A stretch of 30,697 bases of DNA from contig NGBS01000941.1 in assembly GCA_002245135.1 (NCBI GenBank), positions 1 to 30,697 on the forward strand. Reading direction: 5' to 3'. A program made the position numbers and the translations under genes. The stretch is from Proteromonas lacertae (taxonomy: Eukaryota; Sar; Bigyra; Opalinata; Proteromonadidae). Under the pieces are notes generated by a model, which did no database searches, was not told the DNA's origin, and worked only from the letters and a program-made list of their open reading frames with translations. How positions within the stretch are numbered: the stretch's first letter is position 1; the number at the start of each line of letters is the position of its first letter. Positions 18,431-29,629 of the stretch are shown here, one piece after another.

Positions 18431-18701
18431 TGTTGTGCGCCGTTTGTCAGAGTTGGCCGTTTGTCTACCAGACACTTTCAAAACAAACTAAATACACAAT
18501 TACACTTCTTTTAATGAAAAATTGTTACTTTTATATTTACTTTGTCATATAACCTACATCTATGAGTAACTATTAATTGTCATAATATTGAATAAAAACT
18601 ATCAAAATATATTCTAGAAATTATGTATATTCCAAATTTTATGTTTTTATTGACATATAATGTCTAAATGAGAAGTGTCTGTTACACAGCAATTAAGAAT
18701 T
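18431..18701. mobile_element. family B short transposon remnant, copy B3
   Basis: The left end TGTTGTGCGCCGTTTGTCAG, the second GGCCGTTTGTC unit and the GTTACTTTTA-type subterminal segment match B2. The core with the TCAAGCC repeats is absent, and the right end is only partly visible (GAAGTGTCTGTTACAC near 18671). ATTAT flanks the left end (18426-18430) and recurs at 18699-18703, but the right terminus does not match the family end, so its extent is uncertain. A2 is inserted at or just beyond its right side. Confidence 0.6.
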
Positions 18702-18706
18702 ATACC

Positions 18707-19307
18707 TGTTGTACGCCGTTGGGAGATAAAAGGGTTTTAGATTACGTTGAAGTTATATACGTAACCATGAGCCCCTAAATATCACAGATATACACTTAGT
18801 TTTTCAAAAAAGTTACGTTGGCTGTATATCGTATAGTTCTGGTTAATCAGTTATATATCCAACATTGTATATTTATACTTCATATTAAACGTCAATAGCA
18901 ATAGCAGAAAACGAAATTAAAGTTTTTAGATGAATAGAATATAATAATTTTAATTTCTTTATACATAATATTGAAATTGAAAAAGTAGGCTTGAAAGAGG
19001 CTTGAACTCGATTTTTATTTTTCCATTTTTAATTGCCTTAACATCAATTTTTTCATATCTTATTCATCTCAGCTGATGTATTTTTGTCTGTAGTAACGAT
19101 TGAAACAAAAAAATATTGAATGAAGTAATATGCGTTTCATATATACAAGGCGGAAGCTTAAAAAAAAATATATCACAGATGTAGCTTATATGCCAAAGTA
19201 AGTATATATTTGATTATAACTCACTACCAAACCCTCTACTGTCGAATTAGTTTTTAATAAAACCCTTTTATCTCCCAACGGCGCAAATCTCCCAACGGAG
19301 TACAACA
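18707..19307. mobile_element. short non-autonomous DNA transposon, family A, copy A2 (601 bp)
   Basis: Starts TGTTGTACGCCGTTGGGAGA and ends ...GGAGTACAACA, flanked by the 5-bp duplication ATACC (18702-18706 and 19308-19312). It is the inverted counterpart of A1, has exactly the same length, and is very similar throughout. The terminal repeat has one GTTGGGAGAT unit on the left and two, 17 bp apart, on the right. In element orientation the extra unit is at the opposite end from A1. The core (inverted doubled AGGCTTGA) is at 18981-19009. No genes. Confidence 0.92.
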
Positions 19308-19312
19308 ATACC

Positions 19313-19512
19313 CCTTCTGACGTCATTTTTAATTTAAAATTTCATTTTCTTCAACTTTTTGTTTGTATGTTTTTAATTTAAAATGAATTTCAGTAGAAAC
19401 TTTGAAGAATGTTAAAATATTATATCAAGATAAGAAGATATTTCAAAAAAGAAAAATCAAGCTTGTCAAACTTGACAGTTTTTTTTTATTTCAGAAAATC
19501 AAAATGTAAGTA
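19313..19512. other. short spacer before the pogo element
   Basis: AT-rich sequence with two TTTTTAATTTAAAAT-like stretches and no gene. It ends in the TA that precedes the CAGT start of the pogo-type transposon. Confidence 0.4.
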
Positions 19513-22343
19513 CAGTCAAAAACCTTTAACTTGAATTTTTATAACTTGAACCATTTTTCTTTCAAAGTTTTTGCATTTTGTGTTAAGTTGGGGTATTTAA
19601 TTTTAAAACTTTTCTTTGTTACATAACATTCTCTACAAGTATTATTATTTTATAGCTCATTTAAAATAAATGAGTAAATGTTTAATATATTATGAAGTAT
19701 ATAGCTTCTATTTTATTTCTATAGGTATGCAGAATAATAAAAATGGTTATTTGATAGAGATTAGAAATTATAAGAAATATTTGGGAGTAGTTTGGGAATT
19801 AAATTATTTATTATAGTAGATTGAGACTTAGTATTTGTGTTGATGGTAATTGGAGTGAATATAGTAAATGTTTTTTTGACTTTCGATAATGTTCTAAGAA
19901 TAAGTGAAATCAACCTCAGAAACTGATAATAAATGAAGTAAATGGAGTAAATGCAATGAATATTCAGCTTAATAAGAAAAGAATAATCTATAATTACACA
20001 TTACCTTCAGAAAATACCAAATAATGTGATGTCTATACAGTTGAATGAAATGTAAGCTGTAAAACCACTGTTCTGGTTGATGAAAAATGATATACGCTAG
20101 TATAATCACAACATTACTATTAGTTATGATGTAAAACATAATTGTTGGAAATAATGCACATAAGTTATTCAGAAATAGTGTATGAGATAAGACAATACAT
20201 TTAATAATGTAAATTGGTTGATATATATCTTTCAATTGAATGATTAGAAGTAAATATGGAGTAATAGGTTTTACATTAAAAAGAATCTAATTTGAAATGA
20301 ATAATGTTATTGATGTATATAGAGATGAAGAAGTTAGAAAATCGAAAATAAATAGTGAAACAGTAATTTAAATCCGTAATATTTTTTATATTGTTGTTAT
20401 AATTGTTATGCTGATTTGATGTAATAAACAATAAAGTGCTAATTTAATAAATGGTATATACAAGCTTGATGATCAATTTCTGCGTAGATATTCTCAACAT
20501 CTATTGACGATGTTGACACAAAATATGAATTTTATTTCACTAAATAAGACTAGACTACATTTATTCCTTTTCTTTTCTCTTGGCTCGGCTTGAATTTTTT
20601 GAACAAAGCGCCTTTTATGTCTTGTCAAAACTCAACTATTACTAGAAAATGCAATAATAGAACATTAGCAGAGAAAGCAGAGGCTGTATATGAGCTTGAT
20701 AACAAGAAAACAACAAGAGCTAAGGTGATGAAACCTCACTATTTTACCAGCAATTACCTCAAAAATGTGTTATAAAAATGTAGAAAAATCAGATTTTCGA
20801 GGTTTTAAGATGTCTAAACAACGAATATTTATAGCAGTCACAGTCAACATGGATAACAGTGTATATATTCCATTATTGTTCATTGGAAAGGCCAAAAAAC
20901 CAAACTGTTTCAGTGATGTTCCGAAATGTTATACCAGTCAACATCATGCTTGGATGGATTCGACTGTTTTCATTTATTGGATTGATGAAATATTTATGCC
21001 AGCAGTAACGTCAACATTAGGAGATAGTAAAATATTATTAACAATGGATAACTTCAGTGGACATCCGAAAGAATTATCAAAAGAAAAGTATAAAAATTTG
21101 GAAATCATATATTTACCCCCAAATACAACTGCTAAATTACAGCCTCTAGATCAAGGTATCATTAGTGCTTTGAAGGGTAATTACAAGACATCAATCCTCA
21201 ATGAATGTGTGAAAACTATTGACAATTTCGAAGAAATTAGACGAATAAAAGTAAAAAATGGAATGGGTGGATTGAAATTTGGTAAAACTCCTAATATTGC
21301 AGATTCGATTGTTTATATGACAACTGTATTTAATGAAATGAAATCTTCAACAGTAATCAATTGCTGGAAACAGTCAACAATACCTACTGTAACTCAAATG
21401 GCGAAGCTCGAAAGAGTTCTAGAATTATTACCACCAGAAGAAGACCATAGTGTAAAATTAAGGTTAGCATTGGCTGATATTCTTGAAAAAATAAAGGTTT
21501 TAAATCCTATAAACAGTAAAAGTACATTCATTACAGGTACTTCATTATATTCTGCAACTAGAATTGAAGATCTTTGTCCATTTATGCATTTTGAAGAGTC
21601 TCCAGCCTTTCAAGTTTCAGTCATTAATGACACTTCGATGAATATCACTGAAAATCTTATAGATAATGACAAAAAAGAAGAATTAATGACAACAAAATTC
21701 AAAAGAAAACTTAATAAACTATACAGATCATGTTGCAATATGAATGACGTTAAGAAACAAAGGATATCAAAATGTTTTGACGAATTAAAAACCAATTTAT
21801 AGATTAATACTATTATTTTTACATCATATTTTATTTGTTAATTGTTTTTTGGAGGGTTTAACTATAAAATATCAATCAATAAAATAAGTAGAAGGTGTTG
21901 ATATGGTTATTTTATTATGTAGATGCCTAGATGTGGTTATAAAGACAAGAATTCTAAGTATAAAATAATTTGATGGTTTCATTTTTTATAAAACTGGAAT
22001 ACTTAGCATAAATAGATTATAATATTCATTAGTTTAAACTTAATTCATAACAAATATTAGGAAATTTCCACTCTTTTCTCAAATTAAATTGTATTCAACA
22101 ATTAAAATGCTCTAGTCACTACATACAATTCATGAAGCAGTATATAAAGATTTTAATATATAATACCTTATAATATATCAAACAATAACAAAATAAGATA
22201 GTAATGTAAATATATAGCGAAAATAAAAAGACTATAGATATATAGATGTATTATAACAACGTCTTATCTATTTCAAAACCATAACTTGAATATGGGGGTA
22301 TTTTTGGTTATTTTTTCGCTATTCAAGCTGTTCAAGTTAAAGG

Positions 22344-22348
<5 letters not shown>
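19513..22348 (+). mobile_element. pogo/Tigger-type (Tc1/mariner superfamily) DNA transposon, defective
   Basis: The left end is TA followed by CAGTCAAAAACCTTTAACTT, typical of pogo-like elements (TA target, CAGT start). The right end carries the inverted match TTCAAGTTAAAGGTTTTT (22331-22348). A further AACTTGAA repeat lies inside each end (about 19546 and 22284). The last bases expected at the right (GACTG plus TA) are replaced by a TTA microsatellite. One transposase gene remnant lies within (20617-21802). 19580-20616 and 21803-22330 are AT-rich, noncoding interior. Confidence 0.8.
20617..21802 (+). pseudogene. pogo/Tigger-like DDE transposase with internal deletion
   Basis: The first part (20617-20775) encodes the start of a CENP-B/psq-type helix-turn-helix (NNRTLAEKAEAVYELDNKKT), which binds the transposon ends. 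The second frame (20765-21802, overlapping by 11 bp) resumes within the catalytic DDE_1 domain at KMSKQRIFIAVTVNMDNSVY, then LLFIGKAKKPNCF, the second acidic residue in LLTMDNFSGHP and the third in LPPNTTAKLQPLDQGIISAL. The rest of the DNA-binding domain and the segment carrying the first catalytic Asp are missing, so the protein cannot be active. The C-terminal 150 residues stay open and are rich in Lys, Asn and Thr. Confidence 0.85.

Positions 22349-22386
<38 letters not shown>
22347..22386 (+). repeat. TTA trinucleotide microsatellite, about 13 copies
   Basis: An uninterrupted TTA/ATT run that begins exactly where the pogo right terminal repeat should finish. It probably grew from the terminal TTTTTA of the repeat. 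Confidence 0.95.
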
Positions 22387-22432
22387 CAAAATACTTACTT
22401 TATATTATTTATAAACTGTATAATACTATCAT

Positions 22433-25400
22433 GTACAGCGAAAGGTATAGAAGCATCATTATTTTATGAACATAAAGTAGATGTAATTGATTTTGGTGAT
22501 AAATTTATTAACAGATAAGCTGAAAGCGCATTTTAATAGAAAATCGAGGTTTAAGAAGTCAAAGATTAACTAGGCCCAATTATAGAGTAGAAAAAATAAT
22601 ATATCAAATATACAGCAGAATAGTGTTGATTTAGACTTTAGGAGAAAAAATGTATTAATTAGAAGAAAAAAAGCTCAAGCTCAAGATTTAGATATTGGTT
22701 GAAGTACTCAAATAATATCAATGGATCCTGCTTATTTATCATTAGATATTGGTTGAAGTATCACTTACCAATGAAGGATCAATTAAACCAAATGTAATAT
22801 TTACTCCACCAAGGTGAATTATATATAGAAGAAAGTGTAACAATCGAAGTATCTTATACAAGTTCAACTCTTGGTGAATTTAGTGATCATTTTGAATATG
22901 CATTAAAAGGAGCAACTAATAATGTGGTATTAACAATAAAAGGACATGTAGTTGGTCCAACATTCTTATTTAATAAGAATAAACTAGATTTTGGTATTAT
23001 AAGTTATGCGTTTTTAAACTCAACTGATTTGATATTAAGAAATACTTCCTTTGTTCCATTTATATTCAATTTACGAGTTCCTCAAGATGGTAATTACTTA
23101 AACAAAGAATTCGAAATAATTCAAGCAGTAGCAACAGTATTACCAGAAGGAGAAGAGAAAATCAAAATCAATTTCATATCTCAAACAATAAAAGTATATG
23201 ATTATTGTTCAGCAATTGATATTGAAAGTGTAGGTGAAGCTTTATTAACAATTCCAATAAGTGCTGAATGTCGAGTAGCTGAAGTAGAATTATTAGAAGA
23301 ATCCTTGAAATATGGAGATTGTTATTTAAGATATACTTATTATCGAGCTTTAACATTAAAGAATAAATCCAATTTAAGTGCTCAATTTGAAAACAGAACA
23401 AGATGAAAAAAGTAAATCAATTGGTAGTTATTTCCCTGATCCAGTTAAAGGTGTAATTTGTCCAATGGCAACTCAAATGATTAAAGTTTAATTAAATCCT
23501 GAGAAATTAGGTGATATGAGAATTCCATTATATATTCAAATAATTGGCAGTCAATATCCTCCATTTGTATTAGTATTAGAAGCAAATGGACTTGGACCAG
23601 TGATAAAGTCAAATTTAAATCATATAAAATTTGGTGATATAACTTGTTTAGATACTCATACAAAAGAATTTACAATAACTAATCCAACTTCAATTCCAGC
23701 TTTTTATAAATTAGATTTTGAACGAGGATTTTATTTTAATACTGATATAGTTGATGGTATATTACAAAGTAAAGAATCTCAAAAGATAGTAGTTAGTTGC
23801 ATGTTGGAAGATGTATTTCATAATCATTGATATTTACAATAACTCCCAATGCAATCGAATTAAAACCCAATACTGCTTGAAATTTTGTAACATCTGGAAG
23901 TTGTGAAAAACCCTGTGAAGTGATGAAAATGTTTTCTTGTTTGAGGAAATTTGATGGAGAAATAAGAAATAATGAAGCAAAAGAAACCGAAGTAAAAGTG
24001 AACTTTATGAATCCATTAATTCAATGCTTAGAAGAGAAAATCGAAGTTCAAAGTAAGACAGTTGTATTTAAGAATATATCAACATTGAGTTTAGATGTGA
24101 TACTAAGTATAGCAGCTCCATTATTATTGAGTATGAATGAATTCCATTTAGAACCAAATGAATCAATGAATGTGATAGTGGAATTTGATCCAAATTATAA
24201 AGATGATAAAATCTCATGTAAAATAAATGGAATATTGAATATAAGATATGAAGATCATCCTCAGAAAGATTCAATTCCATGTGTAGCTGATGTTGCCTTT
24301 CCCAATTTATGGTTATCTCAAAATGATTTTGATTTTGAACTGAAAATCGTCGAACAATTCCTTGTCCTTATCATTGGGAATTAGAAATAGATGAAACTGA
24401 AAATCAAGCATCTTCAATCAATTAAGTATTTGAAATCACTCCAATTCAAGGTATTTTACAACTAGGTGAATGTGAAGAAATGGAATTGAGATATTCTGGA
24501 ATACCACATGTATTATCAAGAGCATTGGGTAAATGTCATGTAGATGGAGGACCAGTTTATAATATTAAAATGAAAGGTGAAAGTTCAGTCTTATCTTATA
24601 GATTGGATAAACAGAATATTGATTTTAGTAGAATTCCTTATATGAAAGTAGAAGAAAGAGATTTTCATATATTTAATACAGGTTCAGTAGATTTTCCATT
24701 TAAAATCTCAACTGATAGTGTATCTCGACCTGGTTTAGTTGGTGTTTCACCATGTAATGGATTAATTCCATCTCATGATCAACAAAGAATCTCTGTTAAA
24801 ATGAGAGTAGGAATTCCAGATTCAGTAATAGAGAAATTAGTAATAGAAATAGCTCATTATGTTCCAATAGATTTTCTACTTTATATAACAGGTATTTATG
24901 CAAACATCAAAGTGAATGATGCTGAATTGGTAATACCAGATAATTGGGAACATTACTTGGAAGAAGCTGATAGATTGATTGAATTATCCAATACAGAACA
25001 TCCATTATCATTCCCAGCTTTACCATCACCAATCAAACAACAACCATCTTTACCTGAAGTAGTGGAATCTTCAATAGATGAAAGTAATAATAATACAGTA
25101 AATACTGATGGAGAAGAAGCAAGACAACAACAACAGCCAGAACAACCGTCAACAGAAGAAGAAAAAGAAAAACCAGTTGAAGCTGAAAAGCCAATAATTG
25201 TAGATGGAGTTCCGGTTAATTCACCAACACATGGTTAAAAGAATTACCACCAGAACCAAAACTAGAAGGAGAATTAGCACCACATAGTGAAGAACCAACA
25301 ATAGCAAATACAAATGCAGAAGAAGAAAAATGTAAAGAAAAAGAAAAAGATGAAAACAAAAAACAGTATTCTGCAAGAGTAAATAGTCAAAAATCAGTTT

Positions 25401-27065
25401 CTGTCAGAAGTAAGAATTCACAACAGAATGATTCTCTACTTAAAATGATGACAAATACGAACAAATTACCTTCAGGAAAGAATACAACAGTATTACAAAT
25501 CACAGTTGATAGAGAATTTGAAGCATTAAGATTATATTATATTAATTTATTATTAGATGAAATAAACAATCAAAATCCTGCTGATTTATGTTTAGCTCGA
25601 AAAGAGAAAGTATTAAATGGAACATCAATAAATGGTTCAAAAAGTGAAGGAGTAGTTGATAAAACCACAAAAACACCTGAAACTGGTTTAACAAATATCA
25701 GTAATAAAACAGGCAAAACAACAAAAATGGCGAATAAGAAAATATATAATTTACATTTAGGTGAGTTTCCATTAGCTGATTATGTAGTAGATTTTGGTAA
25801 TGTAGTTCGAACTGATAGTAAGATGAAGACATTTACAATAACTAACATAGGTAATTTACCAGTGAATTTAGGAATAGAAAGAAGAACTTTAAAAGAGAGT
25901 GGATATACATTAACTCCAGATGAAGTGAAAAGATTACCAGAAAGTTCAACAGTGACATTTACAGCTAGTATTACAGCGAAATCTGATTTACCTTATGGAA
26001 GATATGATTTAGCAATTCCAATCAAAGTACAAGGAGAACCAACTTATTGTATAATATAAAGATTATAATGTAATTCAAACTGAAGTAAGAAATGTAGGTG
26101 ATAAATTGGCAGTGGAATTACCACCACCTGAAGAACCAGAACCAGTAGTAGAAGAAAGATCAGCTTTACCTGATCCACAGAAAGGAGGAAAAAGAAGTAA
26201 ATCAATTGATAAGAAAGGAGATAAAAACTCATAGAAAGGTAAAAAAGAAAAACCACCACCACCTCCTCCTCCACCATTTGGAGTTGGTTTATTATGTGAT
26301 ATAAATAATAACAATGGTGAAAGTGATATTGATATAATAATTCAAGAAATCAAAGAAACAGTTCCATTGTTTAATACGTATGGAGATTGGAAAGTTCCAC
26401 CTCCAGTAGTATTCCAATTAGTTAAGAAGCAAATTCCAAGAAAACCCTTAATACCAACAAGTAATTATAAATTAATAGATGAAAATAATGCCACAAGATG
26501 GAAATTAGAACCTGATGAAGAATTGCCATTAAAAGTGACATTTGAATAATTAGAAACTGGTAAATTTAACTATTGTTTCGACTTTGAGATAGTTAATAAA
26601 GATAAAACGTATGAAGTTCCAATCAGTGGTATTTGTGATTATCCAAAAATTAATCAAAATCCGGAAGATATATTTATGAAATCAATAAAACAAAAGAATG
26701 AACAACAAATAATAAGTAAGAGATAAATAAAGAACAAAGGATATTATGAATTTGGTCAATTATTAATAGGCAAAAACATAAATATGAGAGAAAACAATCC
26801 ATCTTTAAAAGCTAGTAATTGTGAAACAATTTAATTCAGTAATAATGGAATGTTTTCTGCAACAGTTGATTGGTCAATGAAAAATGATGATGGAATATTC
26901 ACAATAGAACCAACCCAAATCGATATTGAAGCAGGTGAAACTCAAACAGTAGATACTGGGGCATTTCCAGTAGAAAATATTCAATAAACAAAAGTTGAAT
27001 GAAAAGATAGAAGAATTTTTAAATACTGAGATGTTATTCAAACTACCCATTACTCCATATCCCAT
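22433..27065 (+). pseudogene. HYDIN: HYDIN-like ciliary central-apparatus protein, central part, decayed
   Basis: HYDIN is a very large ASH/MSP-repeat protein of the C2 projection of motile cilia and flagella. The diagnostic block is at about 25750-26050: ADYVVDFGNVVRTDSKMKTF, TITNIGNLPVN, then TLTPDEVKRLPESS, which parallels the animal HYDIN 'PEYVLDFG...I.NT..FPV' repeat. Other ASH repeats include DFGIISYAFLNSTDLILRN (about 22990), IKFGDITCLDTHTKEFTITN (about 23626) and IDFSRIPYMKVEERDFHIFN (about 24620). The linkers are acidic or Gln/Pro-rich. Single-base frame changes occur near 23390-23405, 23830, 24345, 25230 and 26055. In-frame nonsense codons lie at 23489 (TAA), 23878 (TGA), 24423 (TAA), 26232 (TAG), 26547, 26724, 26832 and 26985 (TAA), 27000 and 27027 (TGA). 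The piece covers roughly 1,500 codons of a protein that is usually several thousand residues; both ends are lost. Confidence 0.85.
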
Positions 27066-27699
27066 ATTTATACAATTTATAAACGTATAAGAGACTTTGT
27101 TTATGAAAATTCTAGTATATTATGAAGTGATTGATAATTTCAAAGAGAGTTTAATATTAATTCAAAACTTTAAAGATAATTGCAATAACCAAGACATTTA
27201 CATTAGATAATATCTTTATAATGAATCTAGCAAGATTTGAAGATCAATATGATGAGATAGTAGTTGGTGCCCAAGATGAAGCAAAGATTGAAAATATGAT
27301 ATGAGAAAGAAAAGAAATTAAATGAAAAATACAAATAAAAAAATGAAAGTGGAATAGTGTTGATAATGGTTTTAGAAGAATTATAGTAGAATAAGATGAT
27401 AATTATTCTTTCTTCTTCTAGAAATATTATTACCAAATTGATGAAAAATACATTTTCAATAATCAGAATTTATATAAATAAAAAGAATTATTGGTAAATT
27501 GTATTGAATGATTACTATAATAATACAACACATATAACAATTGTAATGAATGATTAGTAAATTATTACATTGGTATAATTTAAAATAGTCAAAAGAAAAG
27601 AAAAAAGAAGATATATTTTTATAAATATTGTTACACTTACATCTTAAATAATGAATCATTATTTTGGGGGGGTATGAGTATTATAAAATAACACAGTAA
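27066..27699. other. AT-rich region between HYDIN remnant and integrase element
   Basis: No convincing coding signal. 27066-27300 may hold the last traces of the HYDIN remnant. A run of seven G at 27666-27672 stands out in otherwise AT-rich sequence and may mark a junction. No terminal repeat matching the right end of the next element was found here. Confidence 0.4.
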
Positions 27700-27852
27700 A
27701 ATATCTATAAAAGCTATTCTACTACTATAATTTCTATAAATATATATCATTCTATCTATTCCTATTATAATCTCTATCATAGGTCTGACATTCTAAATCT
27801 AGAAAGCGTCATAAAGAGCGATCATAAAACTCTTTATTATGAGAAGATAAAG

Positions 27853-28827
27853 GTGTTACTGGCGAAAAATGACCAACCAGAGAAGGTGGTAAAGCCTAAG
27901 GGAAAGAGCAATAAAAAGACACGTGATTGTGCAGCTTTTGATAAGAATAAGTACAAGTTCTTTCATGATTTAGCTGGAACTTCAGCCAATAGAGGCTATT
28001 TCACTTGCGATGAATCTACAGGTAAATTGTATTTTAAAGGAAGAGAAGTCATTAAATTGGAAGATTCATTCGACTTCTTAGACAAGTTACACAGAGATAA
28101 TGCCCATTGTAAAGAATCATCTTTAAGAGATGTAATTAATGATCCAGTTCATGGTTATTATGGTATTAACAGAAAGATGATTAGAGCTTATTTGACAACC
28201 TGCTATGATTGTATTAAACTTAAAGAGGCTAAAAGAGTACAACCAACACATCCTATTGTTGTTACAAGACCTAGAGAAAGAGTTTTGATTGATCTTGTAG
28301 AAATGGACAATTGTAATGAAGATTTCACGAACATAAAAGAAGAAGATCTCTACCATTATATCTTAACTGTCATCGACCATTACTCTAATTTTATCATGTT
28401 ATATGCCCAGAAACGCAAAACAGATAAAGAAATAGTGAAAAATGTACAATCTTTTATAAGAATCTTTGGTCCTCCTGAAATTATGCAGATGGATAATGGT
28501 AAAGAATTCAAAAATGCTTTAATGAAAGATATGCTTAGTAAATATGGTATTATAATTGCGCATAGCAAGCCTAGACACCCACAATGCAATGGTAAAGTGG
28601 AGAGATATAATAGATTTATTAAAGAAAAGATAGCAGCTATGAAGGTTGATAATCCTGATGTTTATTGGACTGAATACTTGGAAAGAATAACAGAAATAAT
28701 TAATAATCATAGATGCAGAAGAACAAATTGTAAAGGAAGATCCTTATTCTTTATGGACATGAAAGAGTTGATGATTCAGAATAAGAAGTTTAAACCAGAT
28801 TATACTAATATAGAAGGTGATAATTAA
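27853..28827 (+). CDS. retroviral-type integrase (H2C2 zinc domain, DD35E core)
   Basis: About 324 residues that insert element DNA by strand transfer. The N-terminal zinc-binding pattern is His80, His85, Cys117 and Cys120 (LHRDNAHC ... TTCYDCIKLK). The catalytic core has Asp147 in VLIDLVEMD, Asp214 in MQMDNGKEF and Glu250 in CNGKVERYNRF, with 35 residues between the second Asp and the Glu. The downstream segment (WTEYLERITEIINNHRCRRT) fits the end of the core. The pattern matches the Polinton/Ginger/KRBA2-like group. It is followed directly by an acidic low-complexity stretch. This frame itself looks complete across the core; it belongs to a fossil element. Confidence 0.85.
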   Translation: MLLAKNDQPEKVVKPKGKSNKKTRDCAAFDKNKYKFFHDLAGTSANRGYFTCDESTGKLYFKGREVIKLEDSFDFLDKLHRDNAHCKESSLRDVINDPVHGYYGINRKMIRAYLTTCYDCIKLKEAKRVQPTHPIVVTRPRERVLIDLVEMDNCNEDFTNIKEEDLYHYILTVIDHYSNFIMLYAQKRKTDKEIVKNVQSFIRIFGPPEIMQMDNGKEFKNALMKDMLSKYGIIIAHSKPRHPQCNGKVERYNRFIKEKIAAMKVDNPDVYWTEYLERITEIINNHRCRRTNCKGRSLFFMDMKELMIQNKKFKPDYTNIEGDN

Positions 28828-29056
28828 TGATGGTAATGATGACAGTGATGGCGAAGAAGTTAAAGCAGACAGTGAATATGAAGAAGAAGAAGGTGTTAAT
28901 GGCGTTAATGGCAATAATGGTGGTTCTGATCATGTTATAGATGTAGATGAAGATGGTAATGATAGCGATAATAGTGATGATGGTGGTAATAGTGGTAATG
29001 GTGAAGTAACAATAATGGAAGAAGAAGATTTAAAGATAGAATCAGAAAAGATATAA
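28817..29056 (+). other. acidic Asp/Asn/Gly/Glu low-complexity coding stretch
   Basis: A 79-codon open stretch dominated by Asp, Asn, Gly, Ser and Glu (for example DVDEDGNDSDNSDDGGNSG). It overlaps the integrase end by 11 bp in another frame. It looks like a disordered tail or linker and has no recognisable domain. Confidence 0.4.
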
Positions 29057-29629
29057 CACAAAATGGAATATCATAGAACAGTTTCAAGATTATATAGACG
29101 AAAGAAACTTCAATTATAATAACAAAATGAGAGATGATTCCATTAAGAAATTAGGAAATAAACTAGTTAATCCAGAACATGGAGGTGTGGTTATTACAGC
29201 TGTGAAACGAAAGATGTGCCAAGATGAAAAGAGTCTAGCATTAGTTAGAGATGATAAAGTTAATAAAAGCAATATTTAGTGTATATTATTAAATTATTAC
29301 TATCTAATGAATAGAAATGAAAACATGCAAATTCCATTAGTATCATCTACCCTTTAATAAAGCTTGAAGTTTCATCAGAATTATTAGAGAATATGAGAAA
29401 ACAGCAGACAAAATACTAGTATATTTGATGATAATTTATATTAAATAGATTCATCCTAATCCTAAGAAAAAGGATATTAACACCTATGAAAAAGACTTCA
29501 GCAAATAGTAATGAATCCAAAGAAGAATGCAGTGTATGATATATTTGGTATTAGAACTTCTGAAGAAGATATTAAGGATCCATTAACTAATGATCAGTTG
29601 GAAAGATCAGGATATATGATTGAATTAAT

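Noticed and set aside
7720-19307. A1 and A2 in inverse orientation as the ends of a composite transposon that carried the glycan island
   Set aside because: Each copy has its own different 5-bp duplication (AGAGG and ATACC), and A1 has parts of the same gene on both sides, so they are independent insertions.
23174-24280. Minus-strand Leu/Ile/His-rich open frames across the HYDIN region
   Set aside because: They are antisense shadows of AT-rich, Asn/Glu-rich coding sequence and contain no conserved motif.
22433-27065. A variant genetic code with TAA/TAG read as Gln, as in ciliates and some diplomonads, to explain Gln-like stops in HYDIN
   Set aside because: The 729-codon epimerase fusion uses CAA/CAG for Gln, has no internal TAA or TAG, and ends in TAA. 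HYDIN also has TGA stops and several single-base frame changes, which recoding would not explain.
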